A stretch of DNA of 35,814 nucleotides from Ceratorhiza oryzae-sativae (Eukaryota; Basidiomycota; Agaricomycetes; Cantharellales; Ceratobasidiaceae). The translations under genes and the position numbers were made by a program. The stretch covers positions 1-35,814 of the forward strand of contig JARWMV010000144.1 of NCBI GenBank assembly GCA_030998015.1. The letters run 5' to 3'. Shown here in pieces: positions 24,066 to 35,398 of the stretch; within the stretch, counting starts at the first letter, position 1; every line of letters starts with the position of its first letter. The notes beneath the pieces are model-generated. The model made no database searches. It had not been told where the DNA came from and saw nothing but the letters and a program-made list of their open reading frames with translations.

Positions 24066-24212
24066 AACCCAACTCGCGTACCCTTTTAATCGGCGAACAG
24101 CCGAACCCTTCCAAGCTTGTGCACCCGGAGGATAGGATGAGTCGACATCGAGGTGCCAAACAGTCCGGACAATATGTACTCTCGCGGACTATCAGCCTGT
24201 TATCCCTAGCGT
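24066..24212 (-). rRNA. rnl: Large-subunit rRNA exon, right-arm copy (peptidyl transferase core)
   Basis: Mirror of 16541-16687. Confidence 0.92.
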
Positions 24213-24448
24213 CATTTAGGATACGATCTTCGATCGTTAAAATTTTGATTAAATCAAAAATGGACTATATCTTCAAACTAATTTTGTAAATCAATTCGAG
24301 CCATGTATAGTCTCTGAAGCCCAAGGTAATTTATTTATATTAAATTACCAACCAGGGCTTGCGGATATTTCTTATATTGATTCGCATTATGAGTATGTTA
24401 ATGAATACTAGCTACACAAAAGAATTTCCCCGCATATAATGGCTATTC
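24213..24448 (-). ncRNA. Group I intron core, right-arm copy
   Basis: Mirror of 16305-16540. The S-like motif reads GGACTATATCTTC on the plus strand at 24262-24274. Confidence 0.8.
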
Positions 24449-24590
24449 ACTGATCTATGCCAAGTGCACAGTTAATCTTTATTTGACATCACAAATAAAG
24501 AAAACCAGTGGTCACGCCTTTTCAATTCCCCTCTGGGGTGAGATTATTTAGCCACATACAATTTATATTGAAGGGGGTTAGAATTATTAC

Positions 24591-24632
24591 CCCTGCCAAG
24601 ACGTGCGCTAAAGCGCAGTTCTCTAGGCAGGG
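24591..24632 (-). mobile_element. Small CCCTGCC hairpin (family E), mirror of 16121
   Basis: Reverse complement of the left-arm copy. It ends the GIY-YIG frame here too. Confidence 0.7.
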
Positions 24633-24992
24633 TTTAATATTGAGTTATCCCATTTGTCTTGAATGTTGGATACAAAGATGTATGTTTCTACTACTAGATC
24701 TTTATCCAAAGCTCTACTTACTTTGTATCTAGATAACTCTAAACTTGAAGCACAAGATTTAACACTAAGAAAAGGAGGAAACAATAATACATGAGCTGAG
24801 CTATATACAAACACACGTTTTCTCATGCCACTATTATTACTCATTTTCTGTAAAGATTCTGCTGTGAAAGCTTCTAAACCTTTAAGTCCTTTTCTGTGAC
24901 TTGGTTTTCCAAGTTTAGCCTCACTCATTTTCGCCCTAGTCTCTGGTGACATTTTTATCCCTAAATTACTGCCTGCTTTTTTAAGAATATTA

Positions 24993-25156
24993 CCCGTGCA
25001 CGCCTGCGAACGCCTTGGCTTGCCAAGGCGGCCCTGGCGTGCGCGCGGCTCGCCGCGAACGCGGCCTCGTTAACAATGCCCACGGGTCGTTGACCCTCCG
25101 CTTTAGCGGCTGAAATCTTGGGTTACACCTAAGATTTTAGCCGATAGAGCGGGGGC
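24993..25156 (-). mobile_element. TMAT element (family C), mirror of 15597
   Basis: Joined without spacer to the TWJ element at 25157. Confidence 0.88.
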
Positions 25157-25378
25157 CCGCGCGCGTTAGTTGCTGGTGGGACTTGTCCCACCAACCAACG
25201 TGAGCAATCGCAACCGTTTGCGATTGCTAGTGCGCGGCATAATATCGATATTTAGCCGCCGGCTGAAAATGACGAACGGTCGTCATTTTCTACGAGGGAA
25301 TCTTTATGGGAGGTAGCCTGGACCATGAGACTCATGGTCAAGGCTACCTCATCTGAGGATTCCCTCTAACGCCGGCGG
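25157..25378 (+). mobile_element. TWJ element (family A), mirror of 15375
   Basis: Long-arm 222-base form. Confidence 0.9.
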
Positions 25379-25629
25379 ATTCAGGCTCCAATAGATCGAT
25401 ATAGTACTGCTCTTTTTCCAGAAGTATTGATCTAGCTTCTGTAGATGTTAGTCCGTCTACATTAACTACTTCCAATATTTCTAAAGTAAAGTTTATATAA
25501 CCATATTTCAGAAGAGATCTGTACAAAATACTTTCTCCTCGTTTTAACTCTCTTAAAGATCGTTCAGAGTTAAAATACTCTTTAATTCGTCTATTAAGAT
25601 CTATTGAAGAACCAACATAAGTTTTATTA

Positions 25630-25793
25630 CCCGTGCACGCCTGCGAACGCCTTGGCTTGCCAAGGCGGCCCTGGCGTGCGCGCGGCTCGCCGCGAACGCG
25701 GCCTCGTTAACAATGCCCACGGGTCGTTGACCCTCCGCTTTAGCGGCTGAAATCTTGGGTTACACCTAAGATTTTAGCCGATAGAGCGGGGGC
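25630..25793 (-). mobile_element. TMAT element (family C), mirror of 14960
   Basis: 164-base subtype with ATTA flanks on the plus strand. Confidence 0.9.
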
Positions 25794-26209
25794 ATTATTC
25801 GAAGAATTAATCCATCTATAAATGCCGGATTTTCCATTTAGGGATTTTAATACATCAGAAGTAGAAACCTCGGCTAAATTAAATAGTTGAGTTTCAACCC
25901 CAGTGCTACTTGAGCTATATCTGACATGTTGAGTTGTTGAAAATTTTAATTTGATGTAAAACATTATATATTTATTGAAAAGTGAAAACACGAGTTATTT
26001 TGTTCTGATTATTTTATATCTAAAACTCAAAACTGTCCCCAATTTTCGGAATCGAAATTTGGTTCATCTGCTGCTCGCATAAGCATAGCCCCCATATCTA
26101 TTCGTGGTCTTATCAGACCTACTTTAGACTGAAGGTATAATATTCTATACAAAACGGCATGTTTCCTAGATAAAGATTGAATCTCTACCGAAAACTTCAG
26201 AACGATACT

Positions 26210-26381
26210 CCGCCGGCGTTAGAGGGAATCCTAAAGATTCCCTCGTAGAAAATGACGACCGTTCGTCATTTTCAGCCGGCGGCTAAATATCGATATTATG
26301 CCGCGCACTAGCAATCGCAAACGGTTGCGATTGCTCACGTTGGTTGGTGGGACAAGTCCCACCAGCAACTAACGCGCGCGG
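26210..26381 (-). mobile_element. TWJ element (family A), mirror of 14372
   Basis: Standard 172-base form in reverse. Confidence 0.9.
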
Positions 26382-26536
26382 AGTAAGCCTCGTAACTATG
26401 ATTAGTTTCAAGCAAATGTGAAATTTGATATACAAAATCACAATACATGAATTACTATTTCTTTTATTTATCTTTTGTGCAACACTTGTTCATTTTAAAT
26501 ATCTCAACGGTGGCTAATTAATAATTGAAAATTTAT

Positions 26537-26713
26537 AACTTTTATCTATTGTGCGACGGCTATTCCATAATATACCGCCGGATCATTATGCCCTACTTTC
26601 GTATCTGGTTGACTTATGGGTCTCTCAGTTAAGCATGCTGGTCAAGCCAAAAGCTAACGCTAGAGTTAACAAGAGTTATACTTTATCTTTAAAAAGTTCC
26701 GTCGAACTCTTAG
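26537..26713 (-). rRNA. rnl: Large-subunit rRNA exon, right-arm copy (domain V, 5' part)
   Basis: Mirror of 14040-14216, with the same uncertainty at its 5' end. Confidence 0.8.
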
Positions 26714-26810
26714 AGAATGTTTTAATATTCTCACGACTATCAAATATACTTAATTCATATTAAATAATTTATTGTTGTATAGAATAACTATATCTTGAAA
26801 AACGATGATT

Positions 26811-27113
26811 TATGTTATACCCAATTTGTAGTACATTGAAGGATGCAAATGTGGAAGTATTAATTCTTTTAATCTGCTCAAAGATTCCTTTTTAATCCCT
26901 GCCAAGACGTGCGCTAAAGCGCAGTTGCCAGGCAGGGCCAGTAAATAGAATATTTATTATCTAAATGTATTTTTTGCACAGTACAATTTAAGCCAAATTT
27001 ATTAGTTAATAAATTCTTTAAATATTCTACTTCTGATAGAGTAAAATTATTAGTTGCTATTCTCACACCATATTGTGTGTAACCTCCATCATCGCTTATA
27101 AGCTACATAGAAG
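26811..27113 (-). pseudogene. LAGLIDADG C-terminal fragment, right-arm copy
   Basis: Mirror of 13640-13942, including the family E hairpin at 26897-26937. Confidence 0.76.
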
Positions 27114-27255
27114 AAAAAGTACCCAGGATTTTCAGGGTAACCATAATATCATCCGGGCCTCGAACAGCCTTCGACCTTCCAGAACTTAACATGACCTTCC
27201 TCTGGATCTAATGATCTGGAAGAGGGGTTTTATTCTATTTTAAAGAGATTTCATA

Positions 27256-27406
27256 CCCCCGCTTAGGGTCAACCAGCATTGTATTTATATATAAATACAT
27301 GCTGTTGACCCGAGGGGTAATGGATATCGAGGCCGCGTTCGCGGCGAGCCGCGCGCACGCCAGGGCCGCCTTGGCTTAAGCCAAGGCGTTCGCAGGCGTG
27401 CACGGG
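27256..27406 (+). mobile_element. TMAT element (family C), mirror of 13347
   Basis: TCATA flanks on both sides. Confidence 0.9.
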
Positions 27407-27536
27407 TCATATAAATTTTGGAAAATTTTTTTTGATTTTATGTATCTATGGATTGTAGGACAACTTGTTTTTAGACTCATAGCAGCTTTTCTTATGGAAC
27501 TATATTCTTTAATCTCATTTGTTTTAATATTAACAA

Positions 27537-27809
27537 CAACTGACCCCCAAACATGTGCAGCTACGCTGCATTGTTTGGGGGGCAGTAGCCCCCCAATAAT
27601 GTAATGGCCCTCCCAATACGTTGGCCCGTAGGGCCCAAAACCACCGTGAAGGTGTTTCCAAAAACACCTTTACGGTGGTTTTGGGCCTTACAGGCTTGGT
27701 AACGCATTGGGAGGTCATTGTAATCATTGGGGGTAGCCCCCCAATAATGCAATGCAATCATTGGGGGGTAGCCCCCCAATAATGCATTGCAATCATTGGG
27801 GGTCAACTG
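27537..27809 (-). mobile_element. Multiply nested DHE (family B), mirror of 12944
   Basis: CAACTG on both sides on the plus strand. Confidence 0.86.
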
Positions 27810-28074
27810 TTTTTAGTGCAAGCCCTGTAAAATCGGAGCTTGAATTTGTAGTCCAAGCTTCTTGCACAGATATAGGCTCGACATAGCTGTTAGGCGTCAA
27901 TCTTTTTAAACTTTCTATCTGATTGTTAAAAGAATTTGTTGTTTCCCCGGTTCTTAATATTCGTACCCAAAATCTATTTCTGTAAAGGTCGGTAATACTA
28001 CTTATTGATTTATCTCTAAGAGAATTATCCAGTTTGACTAAACTTTTAGTATCTAATTTTGTAGATTCGCTAGC

Positions 28075-28246
28075 CCGCCGGCGTTAGAGGGAATCCTAAA
28101 GATTCCCTCGTAGAAAATGACGACCGTTCGTCATTTTCAGCCGGCGGCTAAATATCGATATTATGCCGCGCACTAGCAATCGCAAACGGTTGCGATTGCT
28201 CACGTTGGTTGGTGGGACAAGTCCCACCAGCAACTAACGCGCGCGG
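28075..28246 (-). mobile_element. TWJ element (family A), mirror of 12507
   Basis: Standard 172-base form in reverse. Confidence 0.9.
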
Positions 28247-28539
28247 AGAATCAAAAGTTTGTGCAATTTTTGTATTATTATCGAATACAATTACTTTATA
28301 ACCTTTTTCTAAATTAATTTTGGCCAGATGAGATTGAAGTAGTTCTAAAGTTTCCTTTGAAAATTTTTTCCGTGGTACCGTTCTCATTTTTTCTAGAGTT
28401 TCTTCAGTGTGCTTATATCCTAATGAAGAATAAGCTTTTTTTAATATGTTGTACTCAGGGTTTAAAAAATCAATATAGTGTTGTTCTCGAGATACGACAT
28501 CCTTTGAATCACAATATTCTAGTATGTCCAATTTAAAAA

Positions 28540-28797
28540 CCGTCGCGCTGGGACCGCCCGAATGGATGCCCGTAGACCCCCAATGATGCAATTAGGGGCC
28601 ACTTAAAATAGCAAAGCTATTTTAGAGGCCCCGTAATTGCTTCATTTGGGGGGTGGATGCCCCCCAAACAATGCAGCGTAGCTGCACATGTTTGGGGGGC
28701 ACTAGGGCCCAAAACCAGACTCGGTCATCGCAGATGTCCGGCAGGGGTTAGTCAAAGACTAACCCGCTTACCGTCCCCAGCGCGGCCGGCTCGAGGG
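28540..28797 (-). mobile_element. CCCTCGAG element (family D), mirror of 11956
   Basis: Includes the embedded DHE at 28573-28705. Confidence 0.82.
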
Positions 28798-29096
28798 TTA
28801 GATAAACCATTTTTCAGTAAAGCAGAACTTATGATACTTTTGGATTTTGTAGTTATTTTTTGCAAAAGAATATTAGAAAAATAAGTTACAAATCTTTTAG
28901 CCAAGTTTGTTGAGCTTCCGATATATTTGAACCCTGTAAGATTATTTGTCAAACAGTAGATACCTGATTTTTGGTTATTTTCCAAGAAAATTTGTTTTTT
29001 TTGGTTTTGCAGATCAGAATAAGATACTCCGCTCCCTGGATCTCTAGAGATCCAGGAGGCGGGATTAACAGTATTTAAATTATTTGTATTTTTCAT

Positions 29097-29592
29097 TGAA
29101 ATTTTTGTAGAGTGAAAACACGAGTTATTTTGTAATTGAATATCCTATATTGCCTTACCTCGACTGTGGACGCCTTTAGTCGACCACAGGCTCGGTCGCC
29201 GAGTCTGCGGTCGGGCATTCGCTAGACCACAGACGAGACAAGGATTCAGCCTTATAGGACTCAAAACTTTCCCCAAAATTCGGAATCCACGAAATTTTGG
29301 ATCATCTGCTGCCCTGTTTTACCGTCTCGTGTCAACATAGTTGACCGGACGGTAAAACTGCCCAACCCTGACAAAAACCCGGTTAGACCGGGGGACTATA
29401 TCGAGTCCATGATTGCAATTCCAGGGTTGTTGAAATGTTTTAACCCTCGTCTATATAGATCTGGGCGACAAGTCGGCATGGGGTAATACTATTTCCACTT
29501 CAGAGACCTCAGAAAGAAACCTTTAGTAAAGGTTAGCCTCGTAACTAAGATTAGGTTCAATTAGCTTGGTATGGTTCCCCGTAAAGGGTCAA
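29097..29592. ncRNA. Probable group I intron segment with GC hairpins, mirror of 11161-11656
   Basis: S-like motif GGACTATATCG at about 29393-29403. Same GC blocks as the left arm. Confidence 0.43.
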
Positions 29593-29777
29593 TTACAAAA
29601 ATTGGCCAACCCAGTAAAATTGAATTCCTATTTCTTTTATAACTTCCCTCATCACATAAAAATGGGATAATAAACCCCCACACTTCGGTCGTGTTCACAT
29701 TTCTCTACTTTTGCAGAGTATCTTTGCAACAAGAGTAATTTTTAATTGACAACAGTACTCCTGTGTAACCCTGTCGT

Positions 29778-29906
29778 CTACTGCCCCCCAAACATGTGCA
29801 GCTACGCTGCATTGTTTGAGGGGCATCCGCCCCCCAATAAGGTAATGGCCCCCCCCAATACGTTTGTGACGCATTGGGAGGCCATTGCCTTGTTGGGGGT
29901 CTACAG
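29778..29906 (-). mobile_element. DHE (family B), mirror of 10847
   Basis: CTACTG on the left and CTACAG on the right on the plus strand. Confidence 0.8.
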
Positions 29907-30121
29907 GGAACCCGGCAATATGGTAGAACAATCGAGGCGGTTTATAAGTTCCAAAGACTCTGAAGATATTTACCTTTTTTACTTTTTCCCAAATAAGATT
30001 TTATACCAAAAAAATCATGTAAGACTTTAATTAAATTTTCATTATCTATTTTTGAGTAAAAACAAGTATTTAATACTAACTTTCCATTGTAAAAATGTCC
30101 ATTCGTTTAGATCCAAATGGC

Positions 30122-30293
30122 CCGCCGGCGTTAGAGGGAATCTGAAAGATTCCCTCGTAGAAAATGACGACCGTTCGTCATTTTCAGCCGGCGGCTAAAT
30201 ATCGATATTATGCCGCGCACTAGCAATCGCAAACGGTTGCGATTGCTCACGTTGGTTGGTGGGACAAGTCCCACCAGCAACTAACGCGCGCGG
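30122..30293 (-). mobile_element. TWJ element (family A), mirror of 10460
   Basis: Shares the TTTCA apical loop of its partner. Confidence 0.9.
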
Positions 30294-30375
30294 GCAGTAA
30301 TATAATTTTCTAGAGTTTGGGGTACTATTTTTTTCCCATTTTTGTAGAAAGATGAATATAACCAATAAAGACTAC

Positions 30376-30547
30376 CCGCCGGCGTTAGAGGGAATCCTAA
30401 AGATTCCCTCGTAGAAAATGACGACCGTTCGTCATTTTCAGCCGGCGGCTAAATATCGATATTATGCCGCGCACTAGCAATCGCAAACGGTTGCGATTGC
30501 TCACGTTGGTTGGTGGGACAAGTCCCACCAGCAACTAACGCGCGCGG
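30376..30547 (-). mobile_element. TWJ element (family A), mirror of 10206
   Basis: Standard form in reverse. Confidence 0.9.
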
Positions 30548-30825
30548 AGTGTTAAATTCATAACCGTAATATTCTCTATCAACACCTTTAATAGTTCTAA
30601 TATATTTTCTAGGTTCAAGTTTGCTACAGTAGCCTCTAGCTAGAAAGAATTCGTATAAACTAAATAAATAATCTTTATGTATTATACTTTGTTTAATTGA
30701 AAAACGAGGGGTTTATATGGCAAGCATTAGTATTAAACTCCATAGAGTTAAATGTTGCCAACCTTCCTGGCCTGAGTCCTGAAAACAGTAAATAGGAGGG
30801 GTTACTAAACTTGAAAATAAAAAAA

Positions 30826-31464
30826 TTAAAGACCTATTTTATAAAGCATTGATGGTGGAAGAATGTCCTTTAACATATTTTGTAAAACTGGGAGTGATTT
30901 AGAGGAGATTTTAATTGCATAGCCACTATATTGTTTTTGAACGGTACATTTTAAACCGAATTTGCTAGTTAAAGCATCAGCTAAAAGTTTAACCTCTGAC
31001 AATTTGAAACTATTTGTTGCTAATGTCAATGTTCGACCTTTTTTATCCAAACCTCCATCATCAGCTATCCAATAGCATATACCCAAAGGTGTTAAAAGAT
31101 CCCCTATATTCGCAGGCACTTTTTTTACCCCATTAATATAAAATAGTTCGTATAGCTCGTTAAAGCAAGGTAAAGCAAAAGTAGAAAAACGTATTTTACC
31201 ATGTTCTTTACCAGATCTTTTATCAAACACGTGGTAGATTAAAGGTTTCTGCGAACCATAAGATTTAAATAATTCGTACAAGTGAAGAAGGTATTCTTTG
31301 TGAACAAGACCTTGTCCAAAACAACATCGAACACTTGTAGTTGAATTTGATCTTTTTTGCATAAAAAGGTCACCCAATATAAGACCGACAAGAATATCCT
31401 TCAATTGGTCAGTTAAACTAAATTGTAATCGTTCTGCTCTAGTTAAATAATTTTTTCTTTGCAT
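30826..31464 (-). CDS. LAGLIDADG homing endonuclease, intact, right-arm copy
   Basis: Encodes the same 212 residues as 9289-9927. Both LAGLIDADG motifs are intact. Confidence 0.93.
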   Translation of the reverse strand: MQRKNYLTRAERLQFSLTDQLKDILVGLILGDLFMQKRSNSTTSVRCCFGQGLVHKEYLLHLYELFKSYGSQKPLIYHVFDKRSGKEHGKIRFSTFALPCFNELYELFYINGVKKVPANIGDLLTPLGICYWIADDGGLDKKGRTLTLATNSFKLSEVKLLADALTSKFGLKCTVQKQYSGYAIKISSKSLPVLQNMLKDILPPSMLYKIGL

Positions 31465-31763
31465 AAATGTTAATTAAGAATATTTATAAGACTTCCATTT
31501 TAAAGGTATATCATATTAAAGATTAATATAATCACATCCTCTATGAATATTAAACTTATGTATTTTTTTATTTCTTAAGGAAATTGTGTTTAAATATATT
31601 GAGAATACATAGCCTAATACCATAAGACGAAACCTAGGGCCTTTTCTTCAATTATTATAATTAGGGGAATACCTGGGGCATGGCTTCCAGTTGGAGACTA
31701 GTAGGAAGCCCAGGGGTAACTGGGCGCCCCACCCAACAGGGCGAATGCCATAATTCGATTCCA

Positions 31764-31919
31764 CAGTAGACCCCCAATGATTGCAATGGCCCTCCCAATA
31801 CGTTGGCCCGTAGGGCCCGCCTTACAGGCTTGGTAACGCATTGGGAGGTCATTGCATTATTGGGGGGCTACTGCCCCCCAAACAATGCAGCGTAGCTGCA
31901 CATGTTTGGGGGTCAGTAG
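31764..31919 (-). mobile_element. DHE (family B), mirror of 8834
   Basis: CAGTAG, hairpin with nested stem, CTACTG, hairpin, CAGTAG. Confidence 0.87.
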
Positions 31920-32004
31920 TAATATATTAAGAAAAGGGTAAGGAAGTGGAGTATGGTTTAAAATTATTTGTGAGGGTTAAATTTGTTAACCTCTTCTTTT
32001 ATGA

Positions 32005-32155
32005 CCCGTGCACGCCTGCGAACGCCTTGGCTTAAGCCAAGGCGGCCCTGGCGTGCGCGCGGCTCGCCGCGAACGCGGCCTCGATATCCATTACCCCTCG
32101 GGTCAACAGCATGTATTTATATATAAATACAATGCTGGTTGACCCTAAGCGGGGG
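32005..32155 (-). mobile_element. TMAT element (family C), mirror of 8598
   Basis: TATGA flanks. Confidence 0.9.
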
Positions 32156-32370
32156 TATGAAATTTCCACAAAAATTAAACATACCATAAATTAGTACTCC
32201 TTCTTTAACTGAATAAATTTAGCAATAATTATACTTGACAGTATTAGATGTAGTCAATGAAATTAGTCAACATCTAACAGGTCCCTGATGCGGCATGTTA
32301 ATGCTGCATCAGTATATTCGATTAGGCACCCCTGCGCTCCCGCCAATGTTTCACTGGCGGAAGCGCTGCC

Positions 32371-32568
32371 AACTCCTTCTCCGCTCCGATTTACTGCATA
32401 GCCGGCTCCAAGAAGTAGACCTATTAAAACTGCTATAACATCTTCGTTATGGGGACCTATACGGTTAACAGCTCTACATGAATTATGAAAAGATCTTTTT
32501 TGTGCTCTTAATCTATTTTGTTTATTCCCATTTTTTGAAAATTGAATAATTGTAGAATTATCATTTCT
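32371..32568 (-). pseudogene. LAGLIDADG N-terminal part, right-arm copy
   Basis: Mirror of 8185-8382. Confidence 0.76.
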
Positions 32569-32575
32569 ATAAAAA

Positions 32576-32692
32576 AACTCCCGAGCGTAGATCGCGCCTT
32601 AGCGCGGCCCACGCTCGGGCAGCGCCTAACGATCGGGATGATTTCCGCATGTTTGGGGGGCAGTAGGGAAATCGACGCCCGATCGTTGGGGG
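32576..32692. mobile_element. Compound GC hairpin cluster, mirror of 8061
   Basis: Same nested stems as the left-arm copy. Confidence 0.65.
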
Positions 32693-33584
32693 AATAAAGA
32701 AATAAGAAAAAATCAAAACAACGGATTGACATATTCACAAATAATACTTACAATAAAAAATTTAATAGTACATGATATATCATGTAATTGTAACAAGATT
32801 TTGTTTATTTTATTATTTATATTTGATTTTAGGCCAAATATTTGGTGACCTGCTACTTTAATAGTCATAGTTGGTGAAATTACTTCCGCACTAACTTAAG
32901 CACCCTGAATTGAATAAGACCTTATCTACACTAGACACTAAAGTGAATAGTTCCACTTCACACTTTTCCATTACCAAAGTGTTCGTAAGGTCAATAAGTC
33001 AGTAAGTACTACATCATGTTAGTTGGATTTTGTCTTAAATATTTTTTTGAACTACTCAATTAAACACTACTTTAGCAGCATTGTATAATGTACATTATAC
33101 ATGCTGTCATAATCCTTATCTACCGTCTACTCAGTTGTATTTCCACCACCTGAGTAGCCATTTGGTAATTGCCCCCCCCCAACATGCTGTAAGGCATTGG
33201 GGGTCAATTGCTTTTTCTTTGACTATTATACCAGGTAAGGAATAGACTAAACATAGTAATGTAAAAAATATCTATTTACGTAAAATCTCTGAGGGGAAAA
33301 TAGCCAAAAAAGGGAGGGGTTCAATTTTTTGGTCGTAGTTTACCCCTGCAAGTAATAATATAACAATATTTTCAATTTTCACTTAAATAAATAAGTACGA
33401 TAAATATTATTTTATTGTGTATTCACAATAAAGGCCTATGTCGCGGTGACACAGACCAATTATCTCCTTGCATACAGTAAATTTTAAGCTTGACTCAGTA
33501 AAATTTTAAAATGATAGTATTTATAATTATACTCTAAAATCTGGCAGGAGCAAATTGACCAAAACATTCAAGTTAACCAAAAAC
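32693..33584. other. Long AT-rich intron-like region, mirror of 7169-8060
   Basis: No gene. Includes a solitary DHE hairpin at 33166-33210 and the small family C-like hairpin at 33076-33106. Confidence 0.4.
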
Positions 33585-33914
33585 CTATAAACCAAACTTG
33601 TAGTGCATGCTTGGATGCACATGAGGAATAACCAAAGATCTAAAAAGTGGCATAGATTTTGATTTTATGTAAATCATAGGTTTATTAGAATGGTTTTGCA
33701 CTGAAACTGCTAAACCAAAATTATAGTGTAAAATGGCAGCCAATTTGTAAACTTCCTTATACTCGAAACCTTCAGTGTGAAGATAAAACCCAGAAACTGC
33801 GTTAGCACCATCATCAGCGGCCCAAAAAGCTAAAGCTCGAGGTGTTAATTCACTGATAATGTCGTCTTTTATTACTTTGACCCATTTGCCTTCTTCTTTA
33901 ATGTAAAATAGGTC

Positions 33915-34086
33915 CCGCCGGCGTTAGAGGGAATCCTAAAGATTCCCTCGTAGAAAATGACGACCGTTCGTCATTTTCAGCCGGCGGCTAAATATCGATA
34001 TTATGCCGCGCACTAGCAATCGCAAACGGTTGCGATTGCTCACGTTGGTTGGTGGGACAAGTCCCACCAGCAACTAACGCGCGCGG
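33915..34086 (-). mobile_element. TWJ element (family A), mirror of 6667
   Basis: Standard form in reverse. Confidence 0.9.
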
Positions 34087-34374
34087 CATTAAAAAAAGAA
34101 TAACTTCGCGTTCGTATTCTTAAATTGTAACAGAGAGTTTGGTTTCTTAGAGAAACCCCAAAGTCAGGCACTCTTTCACAAAGATGTGATAAATATGAAA
34201 ATACAAACCAAACATATTCAAATCTTTGAATGGTTTGTGTGAATCTAAAACTAGGATTTTTAGAAGTGTGGGAGACAAACAATGTACCGTCACCGAGAAG
34301 GTGTCCGACTAATTGTTCTCTTGTTGGATAATCCAGTTTAGTTATATTTCTTGAATGAGGGTTGAGACGAATTC

Positions 34375-34502
34375 CTACTGCCCCCCAAACATGTGCAGCT
34401 ACGCTGCATTGTTTGAGGGGCATCCGCCCCCCAATAAGGTAATGGCCCCCCCAATACGTTTGTGACGCATTGGGAGGCCATTGCCTTGTTGGGGGTCTAC
34501 TG
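34375..34502 (-). mobile_element. DHE (family B), mirror of 6251
   Basis: CTACTG on both sides on the plus strand. Confidence 0.85.
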
Positions 34503-34635
34503 TGGAGTAAACAGGCCCGAACAGTGTAAGGCTTTTACAATCAGTCTGCATTTTTACTATAGATTTGCCATTGGCGTCAATTGAAGCCACTAAGGTTACA
34601 GAGTAAAATAAAAATTCAACATGATACTGGTTATA

Positions 34636-34725
34636 ATCAAGCATGTATAATAATTTGAAACTAGGGAATGCGATAGCTATTAAAACTAAAGCCGGAGTAA
34701 TAGTCCAGATTAACTCTATAAGCGT
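34636..34725 (-). CDS. cox2: cox2 internal exon, right-arm copy
   Basis: Mirror of 6028-6117. Confidence 0.84.
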
Positions 34726-35093
34726 CTTTGCCCCAAGTTATCCATCCGACAACATTGTCGTGCTATCTAGAAAAAACTAGGCAAGGGATCCCCCGGAAAT
34801 TGTTAAAAACTTTTAACTGTCGCAGGGGCTTGCAAGATAGCAATTCATCTTTTGTTCTGGCAGTATTAAAGCCATGCACAATACTTAATAAGTTGTTAAG
34901 CAAATACCGTGCATTTAATGGCCCGGCTAGAGTGCCAGGCCGGTTACCCAGTATTATAAATGTGGGTTAAACAAAAGGGAAAGTCGGGGTGATTTGATAG
35001 TTGGAAAAAACTTAAGGAACTTAGTGAAATTGATTGAGAGTTCACCCGGAACACCTGACGTTGTCCGGCAGACGCCCGGTCCAGTGACCACCT
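34726..35093. other. Intron-like stretch, mirror of 5660-6027
   Basis: No gene seen. Confidence 0.4.
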
Positions 35094-35362
35094 CCGCCGG
35101 CGTTAGAGGGAATCCTCAGATGAGGTAGCCTTGACCATGAGTCTCATGGTCCAGGCTACCTCCCATGACGCCTTAGGTGTTGTCAATTAGAATAATTGCA
35201 ACACCTAAGGGGTCAAGATTCCCTCGTAGAAAATGACGACCGTTCGTCATTTTCAGCCGGCGGCTAAATATCGATATTATGCCGCGCACTAGCAATCGCA
35301 AACGGTTGCGATTGCTCACGTTGGTTGGTGGGACAAGTCCCACCAGCAACTAACGCGCGCGG
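35094..35362 (-). mobile_element. TWJ element (family A), mirror of 5391
   Basis: Same 269-base form with two apical extensions and inverted flanks. Confidence 0.9.
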
Positions 35363-35398
35363 AGGTGGAACTGGTCATGGGTAAACAACAATCCCAGC

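Larger units (their letters stand above)
24623..25964 (-). pseudogene. GIY-YIG endonuclease, right-arm copy of 14789-16130
   Basis: Same fragments and insertions as the left-arm gene. Confidence 0.82.
27235..29096 (-). pseudogene. GIY-YIG/NUMOD1 endonuclease, right-arm copy
   Basis: Mirror of 11657-13518. It contains the same family D, A, B and C insertions at 28540-28797, 28075-28246, 27537-27809 and 27256-27406. Confidence 0.84.
29907..30706 (-). pseudogene. LAGLIDADG endonuclease C-terminal part, right-arm copy
   Basis: Mirror of 10047-10846, with TWJ elements at 30122-30293 and 30376-30547. Confidence 0.8.
33585..34635 (-). pseudogene. LAGLIDADG fused to the cox2 exon, right-arm copy
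   Basis: Mirror of 6118-7168, with a TWJ element at 33915-34086 and a DHE at 34375-34502. Confidence 0.82.
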